Below are positions 53,445 through 63,058 of a stretch of 64,000 nt of DNA, piece after piece. The stretch covers positions 1 to 64,000 of the forward strand of contig NZ_PNYA01000001.1 of assembly GCF_002879885.1 (NCBI RefSeq), in the 5' to 3' direction. Position 1 is the first letter of the stretch. Every line of letters starts with the position of its first letter. The notes below the pieces were generated by a model. It did no database searches and was not told the origin of the DNA. It saw only the letters and a list, made by a program, of their open reading frames with translations. The DNA is from Trinickia dabaoshanensis (GTDB lineage: Bacteria > Pseudomonadota > Gammaproteobacteria > Burkholderiales > Burkholderiaceae). The position numbers and the translations under genes were made by a program.

Positions 53445-55919
53445 TTACGGCCGGTTGTCCTCGAAGAGATTGAGGATCTGCTTTTGCTCTTGCTGCGTCA
53501 CATCGGGCGGCGGCGCCGCCATTCCGGCCGGGCCGACGGAACCCACGGCCGCGCTGGCGTCGCTGGCACCACCGGCCAGCGCCGTTCCCGATTCCATGCC
53601 GATGCTCGCCACGAAGCCGTTACCGGGCACCTTGTCGGCCAGATAGACCTCGCCGTCGAGCGACACCACGTCCTGCGGCATCGGCATCGGCTGATCCGGT
53701 ACCCCGCGCAACGCGCGGCCCATGTACTCGACCCAGATCGGCAGCGCGAGTTGGGCGCCGAACTCGCGGCTACCCAAGCTCTTGGGCTGATCGTAGCCCA
53801 TCCAGGCCACGGCCACGAGCGTCGGTTGATAGCCCGCGAACCAACCGTCCTTCGCATCGTTCGTCGTACCGGTCTTGCCGGAAAGATCGGAGCGGTGCAA
53901 CACGTTCGTACCCGCCCCCGTGCCGGAGGTGGCCACCGAATGCAGCAGGCTGTTCATCAGATAGGCGTTGCCGGCGCTGATCGAGCGAGGCGCGTCGCGG
54001 CCCGCTACGATCGGCTGCGCCTTCGAAATCGGCTGGCCGCGCGCGTCGTCCACCTCGGCGATCAAATACGGATTGACGCGATAGCCGCCGTTGGCGAAGA
54101 CCGAATACGCCACCGCCGATTGCAACGGCGTAACGAGCCCGGCGCCCAGCGCCATCGGCAGATACGGCGGCGTCTTGTCGGCATCGAAGCCGAAGCGCTG
54201 CGTCACGTAGTCTTGCGCGTACTTGGTGCCGATGAACGACAAGATCCGGATCGAGACCAGGTTCTTCGACTTCTCCAGCGCGACGCGCATCGACATCGGC
54301 CCTTCGGGATGGTCGTCGTCCTTCGGCTCCCATGGTTGACCGCCCGGCGTGCTCGGCGGGAAGTACAGCGGGGCATCGTCGATGATCGTAGCCGGCGCGA
54401 GACCCTTTTCGATCGATGCCGAGTAGATGAACGGCTTGAAGCTCGAGCCCGGCTGACGCCACGCTTGCGTGACGTGGTTGAACTTGTTCTTGTTGAAGTC
54501 GAAGCCGCCCACGAGCGCGCGCACGGCGCCGTCCTGCGGCGCGAGCGAGACGAGCGCGCCTTCGACCTGCGGCAGTTGCGTGATTTGCCAGTTGCCCTTC
54601 GCGTCGGGCATCAAGCGCACGATCGAGCCCACGCGGATGCGTTGCGTTTGCGAGGCGCGCGAACCGAGCGCGAACGCGGCGAAGCGCAAACCTTCGCCGG
54701 TCACTTGCGCGGTGCCGCCGTCGACGAACTGCACGGTCACTTGCTTCGGGCTCGCCTCGGTCACGACGCCGGCGACGAGCTCGCCGTCGTCCGGGTGATC
54801 GGCCAATGCGTCGTCGATGGCCTCGTCGCGCTGATCGCCGGCCGCGGGCAACTCGACGAAACCTTCCGGCCCGCGATACCCGTGACGGCGCTCGTAGTCC
54901 ATGACGCCCTTGCGCACGGCGCGATAGGCCGCGTCCTGATCGGCCGAGTCGATCGTCGTCGTGACCGACAAGCCGCGCGTGTAGGTCTCGTCCTTGTACT
55001 GCGCATACATCATCTGCCGCACCATCTCGGCGACGTATTCGGCATGCACGCTGTATTCGTTGCCGGCCAGCTTCGTGTGGATCGGCTCTTTCACGGCCTC
55101 GTCGTATTGCGGCTGCGTGATGTAGCCGAGCTCGAACATCCGCTTCAGGATGTAGGCCTGACGGATCTTGGCGCGCTTCGGATTGACGATGGGGTTATAG
55201 GCCGACGGCGCCTTGGGCAGCCCCGCAAGCATCGCGGCCTGCGCGAGCGTGATGTCCTTCAAGTCCTTGCCGAAGTACACGCGCGCCGCCGCGGCGAAGC
55301 CATAGGCACGCTCGCCCAGGTAAATCTGGTTCATGTACAGCTCGAGGATCTGATCCTTCGTCAGCGCGCGCTCGATCTTGTACGCGAGCATCATTTCGTA
55401 GATCTTGCGCGTGTACGTCTTCTCGCTCGAAAGGAAGAAGTTGCGCGCGACCTGCATCGTGATCGTGCTGGCGCCTTGCGAGGCGCCGCCATGCATCAAG
55501 TCGGCCGTGCCGGCCCGCAAAATGCCGAGGAAATCGACGCCGCCGTGCTCGTAGAATCGATAGTCCTCGATCGCGAGCACCGCCTTTTTCATGATGTCCG
55601 GGATGTCCTGGAACCGCACGAGGCTGCGCCGCTCCTCGCCGAATTCACCGATCAGCACGTGATCGGCCGTGTACACGCGCAACGGGACTTTCGGGCGATA
55701 GTCGGTCAGGGCATCGAGCGAAGGCAACTGCGGCGCCATGACGATCAGCGCGTAGCCCACGATCAGCGCGCCCACGACGGCGACCGTGGCCACGAGTCCG
55801 GCGAACGTCAGGGCAATGCGTGAGCCGAGGGAGCGGCGGCGGCTGTCGGGGGCTGATCGGGAAGGTTCTCGGTCGTCGACCGGACGGTCGGCGGAAGGCG
55901 GTCGTTTGATAATAGGCAT
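53445..55919 (-). CDS. Penicillin-binding protein 1A, bifunctional
   Basis: This 824-residue class A PBP has a cytoplasmic N-terminus, a transmembrane anchor (about residues 33-58), a glycosyltransferase 51 domain (AIEDYRFYEHGGVD, GASTITMQVARNFFLS), an OB-like insertion, and a transpeptidase domain with SxxK (GSSFKPFIY), SxN (KSKNLVSIR) and KTG (LSGKTGTTNDAKDGWFAG). It polymerises and cross-links peptidoglycan. The start MPIIKRPPS was chosen for homology; a frame 60 bp longer exists. It would be named mrcA/ponA. Confidence 0.95.
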   Translation of the reverse strand: MPIIKRPPSADRPVDDREPSRSAPDSRRRSLGSRIALTFAGLVATVAVVGALIVGYALIVMAPQLPSLDALTDYRPKVPLRVYTADHVLIGEFGEERRSLVRFQDIPDIMKKAVLAIEDYRFYEHGGVDFLGILRAGTADLMHGGASQGASTITMQVARNFFLSSEKTYTRKIYEMMLAYKIERALTKDQILELYMNQIYLGERAYGFAAAARVYFGKDLKDITLAQAAMLAGLPKAPSAYNPIVNPKRAKIRQAYILKRMFELGYITQPQYDEAVKEPIHTKLAGNEYSVHAEYVAEMVRQMMYAQYKDETYTRGLSVTTTIDSADQDAAYRAVRKGVMDYERRHGYRGPEGFVELPAAGDQRDEAIDDALADHPDDGELVAGVVTEASPKQVTVQFVDGGTAQVTGEGLRFAAFALGSRASQTQRIRVGSIVRLMPDAKGNWQITQLPQVEGALVSLAPQDGAVRALVGGFDFNKNKFNHVTQAWRQPGSSFKPFIYSASIEKGLAPATIIDDAPLYFPPSTPGGQPWEPKDDDHPEGPMSMRVALEKSKNLVSIRILSFIGTKYAQDYVTQRFGFDADKTPPYLPMALGAGLVTPLQSAVAYSVFANGGYRVNPYLIAEVDDARGQPISKAQPIVAGRDAPRSISAGNAYLMNSLLHSVATSGTGAGTNVLHRSDLSGKTGTTNDAKDGWFAGYQPTLVAVAWMGYDQPKSLGSREFGAQLALPIWVEYMGRALRGVPDQPMPMPQDVVSLDGEVYLADKVPGNGFVASIGMESGTALAGGASDASAAVGSVGPAGMAAPPPDVTQQEQKQILNLFEDNRP

Positions 55920-56308
55920 GACGGCATGAATGGCGCGGCTCTCAGCGCCGGTCTCGCGCAGGCGGAGTCCGCTGCGCAACTCGTAGTAGTCGTGTGGTCG
56001 GCCGTATCCGGCTCAACCGCCGGGGACGGGCCAACTGCGCATTCTAATGAAATCGCCGGGACCGCATCGGAATTTTTTTGTAAGAATTAACCAAAACCGG
56101 CAGATTCGCCCGATAGCGGGAAGTTATCAACAGAAAATGTTGAAAGACCTGTGGAGAAAGTGCAGAAAAAGCGGCCAAGTCGTTGATCGAGCACGCAATA
56201 CGCGGTCGCCCACGTTTTGAGGCAGCGCGCGGCTCTATGATGACAAGTCCCATCCACGCGAGCGCGCGTGCTAGAACGCATCGTGCTCGTCTTGCTAGCG
56301 AGCCGGCC
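55920..56308. other. Intergenic region between PBP1A and ribbon-helix-helix-like genes
   Basis: This 389-bp stretch has no supported gene. It holds an AT-rich segment with TTTTTTTG near 56072 and the second copy of the 38-bp element (56123-56160). Promoters for both flanking divergent genes must lie here, but I cannot place them with confidence. Confidence 0.5.
56123..56160. repeat. 38-bp intergenic element, copy 2
   Basis: It starts GTTATCAACAG and ends CCTGTGGAGAAAG. It aligns without gaps to 52087-52124 (29 of 38), sharing the central TGTTGA and AGACCTGT. Both copies are intergenic. Confidence 0.6.
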
Positions 56309-56599
56309 ATGAACGCACCCAGCAGCGAACGCCTCGTCGTCTTCGTCACGCCCGCGCAAAAGCGCGTGCTCGCGGCCCGCGCGCAGCGGATGGGCATTAG
56401 CTTGAGCGAGCTCGTGCGCCGCGCCGTGCTCGCTTTCGACGAGACGGGCGAGGAGGTTCGTGCGGCGGGGCTCGTCGATCGCCTGGGCCCGGCCAGTATC
56501 GCCCGGCGCGACGACCTCCTGCGGCGTCTGGCGCAAAGCGAGCCGGGCACCGCCCCTGCTGACCAGGGCGAATTTAAGCCGGTTTTAAAGAAGGCCTGA
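56309..56599 (+). CDS. Ribbon-helix-helix-like small protein
   Basis: This is a 96-residue protein. RLVVFVTPAQKRVLAARAQR followed by GISLSELVRRAVLAF has the strand-helix-helix pattern of CopG/MetJ-type DNA-binding proteins. No toxin gene is adjacent, so an antitoxin role is not supported. The start MNAPSSER begins just before the conserved strand; upstream in-frame ATGs at 56183 and after add arginine-rich sequence. A transcriptional regulator is likely. Confidence 0.7.
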   Translation: MNAPSSERLVVFVTPAQKRVLAARAQRMGISLSELVRRAVLAFDETGEEVRAAGLVDRLGPASIARRDDLLRRLAQSEPGTAPADQGEFKPVLKKA

Positions 56600-56792
56600 T
56601 GTACTATCCGCGGGCGGCACAAAATAGGAAGCGATCGCGATGCCACTCTTGCAATCGGATCGCGCGCCCCGACATTCGGGCAGGCTACGCCGCGCCGCCC
56701 GACACAAGGCGGCGTAGCATGTAGACAATCGGGTACTTGCCGAACTGCCACACGCTCGCGCCCGGCGCCGAACTCATTTCACGGAGGTTTTC

Positions 56793-57479
56793 ATGTCGTT
56801 GTTCGACTCTATTTCCCGTACCGTCAAAGGCTTGCTCAACGATGCGGCCGATTCCGTACAGGACCCCTCGCGCGACGCGCGTCAGATCGTGCGCGAGCTC
56901 GACGAGAGCATCGGGAAGGCAGAAAACGCGCTGATCGAAATCGAGGCGCAAGTGGCGATGCAGCAAAGCAAGCGCGACGCCGCGGCCGAAAAGGCCAAGA
57001 AATACGAAGACGGCGCCAAGCGCGCGCTGCAATCGGGTGATGAAGGGCTCGCGCGCGAGGCGCTGGCCGCCCAGGCGAACGCCGAAACGGAACGCGATGC
57101 GCTGACCAAGGAGCTCGCGACGCTCGAGCCGTCCGTCGATCAACTGAAGAGCCAGATCGCCGATATGCGTCAGCGTCGTAACGATCTGAACGCGCGCTCG
57201 AACATCCTTCAGGCGAAGCAAGAGATTTCGCAAGCGAAGGATGTCGCGGCCACCGCGCTCGGCGGTATCGGCGGTAAGAACTTGTCCGAGGATTTCCGCA
57301 AGCTCGAAGACAAGGTCGCGCTCTCGAACGCACGTTCCGACGCGCGGCTGAACTCGGCCGATACGTCGTCGGGCAAGGCGCTCGAGGACAAGCTGGCGGC
57401 GCTCGATCGCGGCCCCTCGGTCGAAGATCGCCTCGAAGCGCTGAAAAAGCAGATGAATTCCAATACGCCGGCGCAATGA
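56793..57479 (+). CDS. PspA/IM30-family membrane-stress protein
   Basis: This 228-residue, almost wholly coiled-coil protein begins MSLFDSISRTVKGLLNDAAD and has the PspA opening helix (DARQIVRELDESIGKAENAL). PspA-like proteins bind stressed inner membrane and remodel it in the ESCRT-III manner. CGGAGG precedes the ATG. No pspF or pspBC is near. The next gene, a membrane protein 89 bp away, is a probable partner. Confidence 0.88.
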   Translation: MSLFDSISRTVKGLLNDAADSVQDPSRDARQIVRELDESIGKAENALIEIEAQVAMQQSKRDAAAEKAKKYEDGAKRALQSGDEGLAREALAAQANAETERDALTKELATLEPSVDQLKSQIADMRQRRNDLNARSNILQAKQEISQAKDVAATALGGIGGKNLSEDFRKLEDKVALSNARSDARLNSADTSSGKALEDKLAALDRGPSVEDRLEALKKQMNSNTPAQ

Positions 57480-57568
57480 CGCACGGCGATGCGGGTGCGC
57501 GTGGGCGCGCCCGCTCGAACAGGTCGATGATGGTTATGGAGACGGGCGCTGCGCGCCCGGTTCGGTCT

Positions 57569-58744
57569 ATGAAGACATTTTTCGCAGCCGTGGGCGCCGC
57601 CTTGCTGTTCGTCTCGAGCGCGGCTTTCGCCCTGCCGAGCGCCAGCGACGTCGAGCGCGCGATGGCGCAAGGTCGTTGGCAGCAAGCCGATACCGAGCTT
57701 TCGCAAGTGCTCGCGGCGCATCCGAACAATGCGCACGCGCATTATCTGTACGGACAGGTGCTCGCGAAAGAAGGCCGGTATGCGGACGCGCTCGCGCAAA
57801 TCGAGCAGGCCAAAACGCTGGACCCGCAAATCCGCTTCGCGAGCCCGGGGCGCTTCGCGCAGGTCGAGGCAAGCATTCGTTCGATGGCGGGCCGCTCGAG
57901 CGCACCGACCTCACCGACCCTCAGCGGCGGCAATTCGATCGCCACCGCGTTGCCCTCGGCCCCCGCACCGGCTCATCGCGGTCCGTCGATGGGCATGTGG
58001 ATCGGGTTGGCGGTTCTGATCGTCGCCGTCGTCTTGATTCTGCGCTGGACGCTGCGGCGTGCGCGTTCGAGCGAAGACGGCCGCGCCGGCGAAGAACGGC
58101 GCGCGCAACTGAAACGCGCCACCGAGTTGCTGAATGCAACGCGTTCGCTGAAGCTCGATGCGCGGCTATCGAGCGCTGCGGGCCATGAAACGCTGGCGAG
58201 CGAAATCGAAAACGTCGAGAACCAACTGCGCACGCTCGTTGAGTCGTTGTCGAACAACGGCAATCCGGTGCCCGCTTACCAGCTCGACGACCTCGCGCGG
58301 CAGCTCGAAAGCTTGCGCGCGCGCGCCGAAGGCCGCCCCGATCCGAACGCGCAGGCGCCCGCGGGATCCTCGGCTTACGCGCAAGAAGCCGAACGGCTGC
58401 AGCAACAGCAGGCCCAGCAACAGGCGCCTTACGGCATGCAGCAGCCCTATCCGCCGCAACAACAGCCGCCGATCGTCGTGCAACAAGGCGGCAGCGGTAT
58501 GGGCGGGCTGCTCACGGGCGTGCTGCTCGGCGAGGCGCTCTCGTCGCACGGCCGCGATCGCGTGATCGAACGCGACGTCTATATCGACGAGGACGAAGCG
58601 CGCCGCCGGGCCGCGGAACGCGGCGACGCCGGCAATGTCGATTTCGGCCAGGGCTCGAACGACTGGAATGACGGCGACGGCGGCGGCAGCGATGGCGGCG
58701 TCGATTTCGGCAGCAACGATTCCGGTGGATGGAGCGATAGCTGA
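57569..58744 (+). CDS. TPR-containing membrane protein with disordered C-terminus
   Basis: This 391-residue protein has a signal-like segment (MKTFFAAVGAALLFVSSAAF), a TPR-like pair (AMAQGRWQQADTELSQVL, HYLYGQVLAKEGRYADALAQ), a transmembrane helix (MGMWIGLAVLIVAVVLILRW), a coiled coil, a Gln/Pro-rich linker and a Gly/Asp/Ser-rich end. The topology suggests the TPR is periplasmic and the rest cytoplasmic. It follows the pspA-like gene and probably acts with it. Starts at 57476-57536 are possible alternatives. Confidence 0.75.
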   Translation: MKTFFAAVGAALLFVSSAAFALPSASDVERAMAQGRWQQADTELSQVLAAHPNNAHAHYLYGQVLAKEGRYADALAQIEQAKTLDPQIRFASPGRFAQVEASIRSMAGRSSAPTSPTLSGGNSIATALPSAPAPAHRGPSMGMWIGLAVLIVAVVLILRWTLRRARSSEDGRAGEERRAQLKRATELLNATRSLKLDARLSSAAGHETLASEIENVENQLRTLVESLSNNGNPVPAYQLDDLARQLESLRARAEGRPDPNAQAPAGSSAYAQEAERLQQQQAQQQAPYGMQQPYPPQQQPPIVVQQGGSGMGGLLTGVLLGEALSSHGRDRVIERDVYIDEDEARRRAAERGDAGNVDFGQGSNDWNDGDGGGSDGGVDFGSNDSGGWSDS

Positions 58745-58746
58745 GC

Positions 58747-60249
58747 GTGAGCGGTTCGAGCAAGATCGGGCTGCGGGTAGCGATCGTCGGCAGCGGGTTC
58801 GCCGGTATCGGCATGGCCATTCGGCTGCGGCGCATGGGCGTGGCCTCGGTGACGGTCTACGAAGCGGCACCCGCGATCGGCGGCACTTGGCGTGACAACG
58901 CCTACCCGGGTGCCGCCTGCGATATTCCCTCGCACCTGTACTCGTTCTCGTTCGCGCCGAACCCGTCGTGGTCGCGCACGTTCGCCTCGCAGCAAGAGAT
59001 TCTCGAGTACTTGCGGCGCTGCGCGCGGGAGCACGGCATCGAGCCGCTGATCCGTTGCAACGCGCGCGTCACCGCTGCCCGCTTCGACGACGCGGCGCGC
59101 ATCTGGCGGCTCGACGTATCGACGAAGCGAGCAGCAAACGATACTTCCCCTACTCAGGAAACAGTTGAAGCGGACGTGGTCGTCGCGGCGAGCGGCCCGC
59201 TCTCGCGTCCGGCCTTGCCGGACATTGCCGGCATCGATCGTTTTCGCGGCAGGCTCTTTCACTCGGCGCGTTGGGACCACGACTATCCACTCGAAGGCAA
59301 GACCGTGGCCGTCATCGGCACCGGGGCGAGCGCCGTGCAGTTCATTCCGCATCTGCAACGGCACGTGGCGCAATTGCACGTTTTTCAGCGCACGCCGCCT
59401 TGGATCATGCCGCGGCCGGACCGGCCCATCGGGGAGCATGCCCGGCGTGCCTTTCGCCTCGTGCCGCTCGCGCAGCGGCTTGCGCGTTGGTCCATCTATT
59501 GGCGCCATGAGCTGCGCGCCCTCGCCTTCGTCGTCAATCCGGCATGGATGCAGGCGCCGATGCGCTTCGCGTCGAGCTATCTCGCGCGGCGCGTGAAAGA
59601 TCCGGCGCTGCGCGCGAAGCTCACGCCCGACTACCTGCTCGGCTGCAAACGCGTGCTGCTTTCTAGCGATTACTATCCCGCGCTCACGCAACCGAACGTC
59701 GAAGTCGTCACCACGCCGATACGGGAAATCGTCGAAGACGGCCTCGTCACCGCCGACGGCCGCCATATCCGTGCCGACGCCATCGTCTGCGGCACCGGCT
59801 TCGAGGTAGCCGACGCAGGCGCGCCCTTCCCCATCGTCGGCGCCCACGGCGTCGAGCTCGACGCCCTCTGGCGCAGCGAAGGTCCTCAAGCCTATCTCGG
59901 CGCGGCCATCGCCGGCTTTCCGAACTTGTTCATGATGATCGGCCCCAACACCGGGCTCGGCCACAATTCGATGGTCTACATGATCGAGTCGCACATCGCT
60001 TACATCGCGAGTTGCCTGCGCACGATGAGCCGGCGCGGCGCGCGCACGATGCAGGTGCGCGAAGACGTGCAGCGCGCGTTCAACGAGCACTTGCAGGAAG
60101 CGTTTCGTAAGACGGTGTGGTCGAGCGGTTGCCGCAGTTGGTATCTGTCCAAGCGCGGCAGAAACACGGCCCTGTGGCCCGGTTTTACGTTCGCATTCCG
60201 GTGGCTCACGCGACGCGTGCGCGCCGGCGATTACCGGTTCGACCGATGA
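58747..60249 (+). CDS. Flavin-containing monooxygenase (Baeyer-Villiger type)
   Basis: This 500-residue enzyme has an FAD motif IVGSGFAGIGMAIRL near the start, GGTWRDNAYPGAACDIPSHL, an NADP-binding motif VIGTGASAVQF (near residue 190) and the fingerprint FRGRLFHSARWDHD (near 164), fitting type I Baeyer-Villiger monooxygenases. It begins at GTG, 2 bp after the upstream stop. It inserts oxygen into ketones or oxidises related substrates; the substrate is unknown. The alpha/beta hydrolase downstream could cleave the resulting ester. Confidence 0.88.
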   Translation: MSGSSKIGLRVAIVGSGFAGIGMAIRLRRMGVASVTVYEAAPAIGGTWRDNAYPGAACDIPSHLYSFSFAPNPSWSRTFASQQEILEYLRRCAREHGIEPLIRCNARVTAARFDDAARIWRLDVSTKRAANDTSPTQETVEADVVVAASGPLSRPALPDIAGIDRFRGRLFHSARWDHDYPLEGKTVAVIGTGASAVQFIPHLQRHVAQLHVFQRTPPWIMPRPDRPIGEHARRAFRLVPLAQRLARWSIYWRHELRALAFVVNPAWMQAPMRFASSYLARRVKDPALRAKLTPDYLLGCKRVLLSSDYYPALTQPNVEVVTTPIREIVEDGLVTADGRHIRADAIVCGTGFEVADAGAPFPIVGAHGVELDALWRSEGPQAYLGAAIAGFPNLFMMIGPNTGLGHNSMVYMIESHIAYIASCLRTMSRRGARTMQVREDVQRAFNEHLQEAFRKTVWSSGCRSWYLSKRGRNTALWPGFTFAFRWLTRRVRAGDYRFDR

Positions 60250-60416
60250 ACCGGCGCCGCTTACCCGTCACGGCCGCGCATACCCGATTAGGCCTCGAAT
60301 TCCCGCTCTAAAGCACGACAAGCGCTTGCGTTCGCCGACACAATAGCGAGCCGGTTCGGCACGATATCGACGTACGTTCGCTCGAGCACCACGGGTTCGA
60401 GCACAGGGAGAGAACC

Positions 60417-61388
60417 ATGCAAGCCACGCCGTCTCGCGCCGCGTTGCCGCGGCGCTCCTGGCTCGAACGCTTGGGGATGATCAGCCTTAAGCGCGACGAG
60501 CTCGTTCGCCGTCATGGCCGTTCGAATTCGCGCTTCCTCTCGTTCATGGGCGCGCGTGTCCACTATCTGGACGAGGGCGCGAGCGCGGCCGGCGGCGCGC
60601 CCATCGTGTTGCTGCATGGATTCGGCGCGTCGCTCGATACATGGGACGGCGTGGCCGCGGATCTCGCGCGCGAGCATCGCGTGATCCGGGTCGATCTTCC
60701 GCCGTTCGGTATCACCGGCCCGCTGCGCTCGGCATCGGGGGAAATCGCCACGATGGACCTGCCCGCGTACCGGGCCTTCATCGATGCTTTCGTCGCGGCG
60801 CTAGGTATCGAAGAACGCGCGACCTTCGTCGGCAACTCCCTCGGCGGCCTCATCGCATGGGACTACGCGCTGCGTCATCCGAAGGGGGTCGATAAGCTCG
60901 TGCTCGTGGATGCGGCGGGCTTTCGCATGAGGGTGCCGAAACACATCGCACTGTTCACGCACCCGCTCGTACGGCTGACCGTGTCGCATTGCATGCCCGA
61001 CGCATTCGTGACCGATGCGATTCGCTCGGTGTACGGCGATCCGGCCCAGCCCGATGCCGCCACGCTGCGCCGTTATGCCGATTTCTTTCACGGCGAGGGC
61101 ACGCGCGAAGCCGTAGTCAAAATGGTGCCGACGCTCGATTTCGCCGCGCTCGACGTCGAAGCGCTGGCGCGCCTTCACGTGCCTACGCTCGTGCTATGGG
61201 GCGGCAAGGACCGTTGGATTCCGCTCGCGCATGCGAACGAGTTCGTCCGGCGCATTCGGGGCGCGCGCTCGGTGGTCTACCCCGAACTCGGTCATATCCC
61301 GATGGAGGAAGCCCCTGCGCGCGTCCTAGCGGATTTGCACGCGTTCTTCGAACGCACGACCGGCGCCGCGCTGGGCGTCGCCGGCTAA
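60417..61388 (+). CDS. Alpha/beta-fold hydrolase
   Basis: This 323-residue hydrolase has HGFGASLDTWDGVAADL (oxyanion loop), nucleophile elbow FVGNSLGGLIAWD (Ser near residue 140), an aspartate in LVLWGGKDRWIPL and the catalytic histidine in ELGHIPMEEAP. The N-terminal 40 residues are basic. It lies 167 bp after the monooxygenase on the same strand; BVMO-esterase pairs are common, which suggests ester cleavage of the BVMO product. Confidence 0.88.
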   Translation: MQATPSRAALPRRSWLERLGMISLKRDELVRRHGRSNSRFLSFMGARVHYLDEGASAAGGAPIVLLHGFGASLDTWDGVAADLAREHRVIRVDLPPFGITGPLRSASGEIATMDLPAYRAFIDAFVAALGIEERATFVGNSLGGLIAWDYALRHPKGVDKLVLVDAAGFRMRVPKHIALFTHPLVRLTVSHCMPDAFVTDAIRSVYGDPAQPDAATLRRYADFFHGEGTREAVVKMVPTLDFAALDVEALARLHVPTLVLWGGKDRWIPLAHANEFVRRIRGARSVVYPELGHIPMEEAPARVLADLHAFFERTTGAALGVAG

Positions 61389-61429
61389 CCCCGCGCGCCG
61401 AACAGCCCGGCGCCCGGCTGCGCGGACTC

Positions 61430-63058
61430 TCAGCCCGCCAATACGGGTTGAGCGCCGAACGGCTCGCGCGCGAGGCGCGATGCCGCGGTACGAGACGACT
61501 GCGCCGCATGCCCCTGCACATGGAAAGCCGCGACGGCGGCGTCCAGTTGCGCCGCTTGCTCTTGCAGCGAAGCGGCAGCCGCCGCGGCCTGTTCGACGAG
61601 CGCGGCGTTTTGCTGCGTGACCGAATCCATCTGCACGACAGCCAAATTGATCTGCTCGATGCCGGTCGATTGCTCGCCCGATGCCGCGCTGATCTTGCCG
61701 ATGATGTCCGTCACGCGATGCACGGCGGCCACGACCTGATCCATCGTCTCACCGGCCCGGCCCACGAGCGCGCTACCGTTGTGAACCTTGTCGGCCGAGG
61801 CCGCGATCAGCGATTTGATTTCCTTGGCCGCGCTCGCACTGCGTTGCGCTAGGCTGCGCACCTCGCCCGCCACCACCGCGAAGCCCCGCCCTTGCTCGCC
61901 GGCACGCGCCGCTTCCACGGCCGCGTTCAACGCCAGGATGTTCGTCTGGAACGCGATGCCTTCGATGACGCCGATGATGTCGCCGATCTGATGCGAGCTC
62001 GACGCGATGTCCTCCATCGTGCGCACGACGTCGCCCACGACTTCCCCGCCGCGCGTGGCCGTATCGGACGCATCGCGCGCCAGGTCGCTTGCTTCGATCG
62101 CGTGCGCCGCGTTGAGCTTCACCGTCGCCGTCAACTGCTCCATGCTGGAAGCCGTCTCTTGCAGCGATGCCGCTTGCTGTTCGGTGCGCTGGGACAAATC
62201 GGCGTTACCGGTGGCAATTTCCCGGGCGCCGTGCATGATGGCTTCAGAGCCCGTACGCACACGTGAGACGGTTGCCACGAGCGCGGCCTGCATGCCTTGC
62301 AGCGCGACGAGCAAGCGTCCCATTTCGTTTTGCCGATCGACCGTGATCGAGCCCGTCAGATCGCCGGCCGCAATGCGCTCGAAATGCTTGATCACGACGC
62401 CGATGGGCCGCACGACGGCCGATAGCAGCGCCCCTCGCGCAATGAAGCCGATGATCAGCGCGAGCACGGCGATTGCCGCGCCGCCCGTGGCTAGGGCGTG
62501 AAAGGTCGATTGAGCCGCGGCGTAGCGCGCCTCTTGATGCGAGACTTGCAAGGCTTCGAGTTCGACGATCGCCTTCTCGTAACGCCCGTACAGTTCGTTC
62601 GCGGTTTGCCCCTGAATCGTGCGGAACGTGTTGAAGTCGTTCTGCTCGAGCGCCTGAAATTCCGGATTGATGGCCTGCTGCACGAGCGCGGTGCGTGCCG
62701 AGCCGACCGCATCGGCCAATCGGGACTCGTTTTCGTCACGCGGCTTGGCCAGGTAATCGCCCCATTGCGTATCGCTGTCCTTCAGGACGGCATGGGCTTT
62801 GGGCAGCAGATCGTCGCCCGCTTTCCCCATCGAAAACAGGGTCTCATAGCTGCCCAGCGCGAGCCGCACTTGCAGCATGCGCTCGGAGCTCGTCTTCAAA
62901 TGGGTCAGCGCGGCCGTATCGATCGAATACATGTTCTTGAGCGCATCGTTGCTTTTTTGCAGCCCAAGCATGCCTGCGCCCATCGCCGCCATCAGGGCGA
63001 GCGTATAGCCCGCGATCGTGAGCGTCAGCCCCGCGCGAATAGTGAAACGTTTAAACAT
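61430..63058 (-). CDS. Methyl-accepting chemotaxis protein
   Basis: This 542-residue chemoreceptor has a first transmembrane helix (about residues 10-30), a four-helix-bundle periplasmic domain of about 150 residues (Tar-like: [20 protein letters not shown]), a second membrane helix (about 190-212), HAMP and the signalling domain with hairpin tip [20 protein letters not shown] and [20 protein letters not shown]. The C-terminus ends FGAQPVLAG, without an NWETF-type CheR-docking tail. Ligand unknown. Confidence 0.95.
   Translation of the reverse strand: MFKRFTIRAGLTLTIAGYTLALMAAMGAGMLGLQKSNDALKNMYSIDTAALTHLKTSSERMLQVRLALGSYETLFSMGKAGDDLLPKAHAVLKDSDTQWGDYLAKPRDENESRLADAVGSARTALVQQAINPEFQALEQNDFNTFRTIQGQTANELYGRYEKAIVELEALQVSHQEARYAAAQSTFHALATGGAAIAVLALIIGFIARGALLSAVVRPIGVVIKHFERIAAGDLTGSITVDRQNEMGRLLVALQGMQAALVATVSRVRTGSEAIMHGAREIATGNADLSQRTEQQAASLQETASSMEQLTATVKLNAAHAIEASDLARDASDTATRGGEVVGDVVRTMEDIASSSHQIGDIIGVIEGIAFQTNILALNAAVEAARAGEQGRGFAVVAGEVRSLAQRSASAAKEIKSLIAASADKVHNGSALVGRAGETMDQVVAAVHRVTDIIGKISAASGEQSTGIEQINLAVVQMDSVTQQNAALVEQAAAAAASLQEQAAQLDAAVAAFHVQGHAAQSSRTAASRLAREPFGAQPVLAG

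Noticed and set aside
53382-55823. 813-codon plus-strand frame opposite PBP1A
   Set aside because: Antisense shadow; PBP1A has both enzymatic domains intact.
56309-56599. Antitoxin of a toxin-antitoxin module
   Set aside because: The ribbon-helix-helix-like protein has no adjacent small toxin-like ORF on its strand; PspA follows instead.
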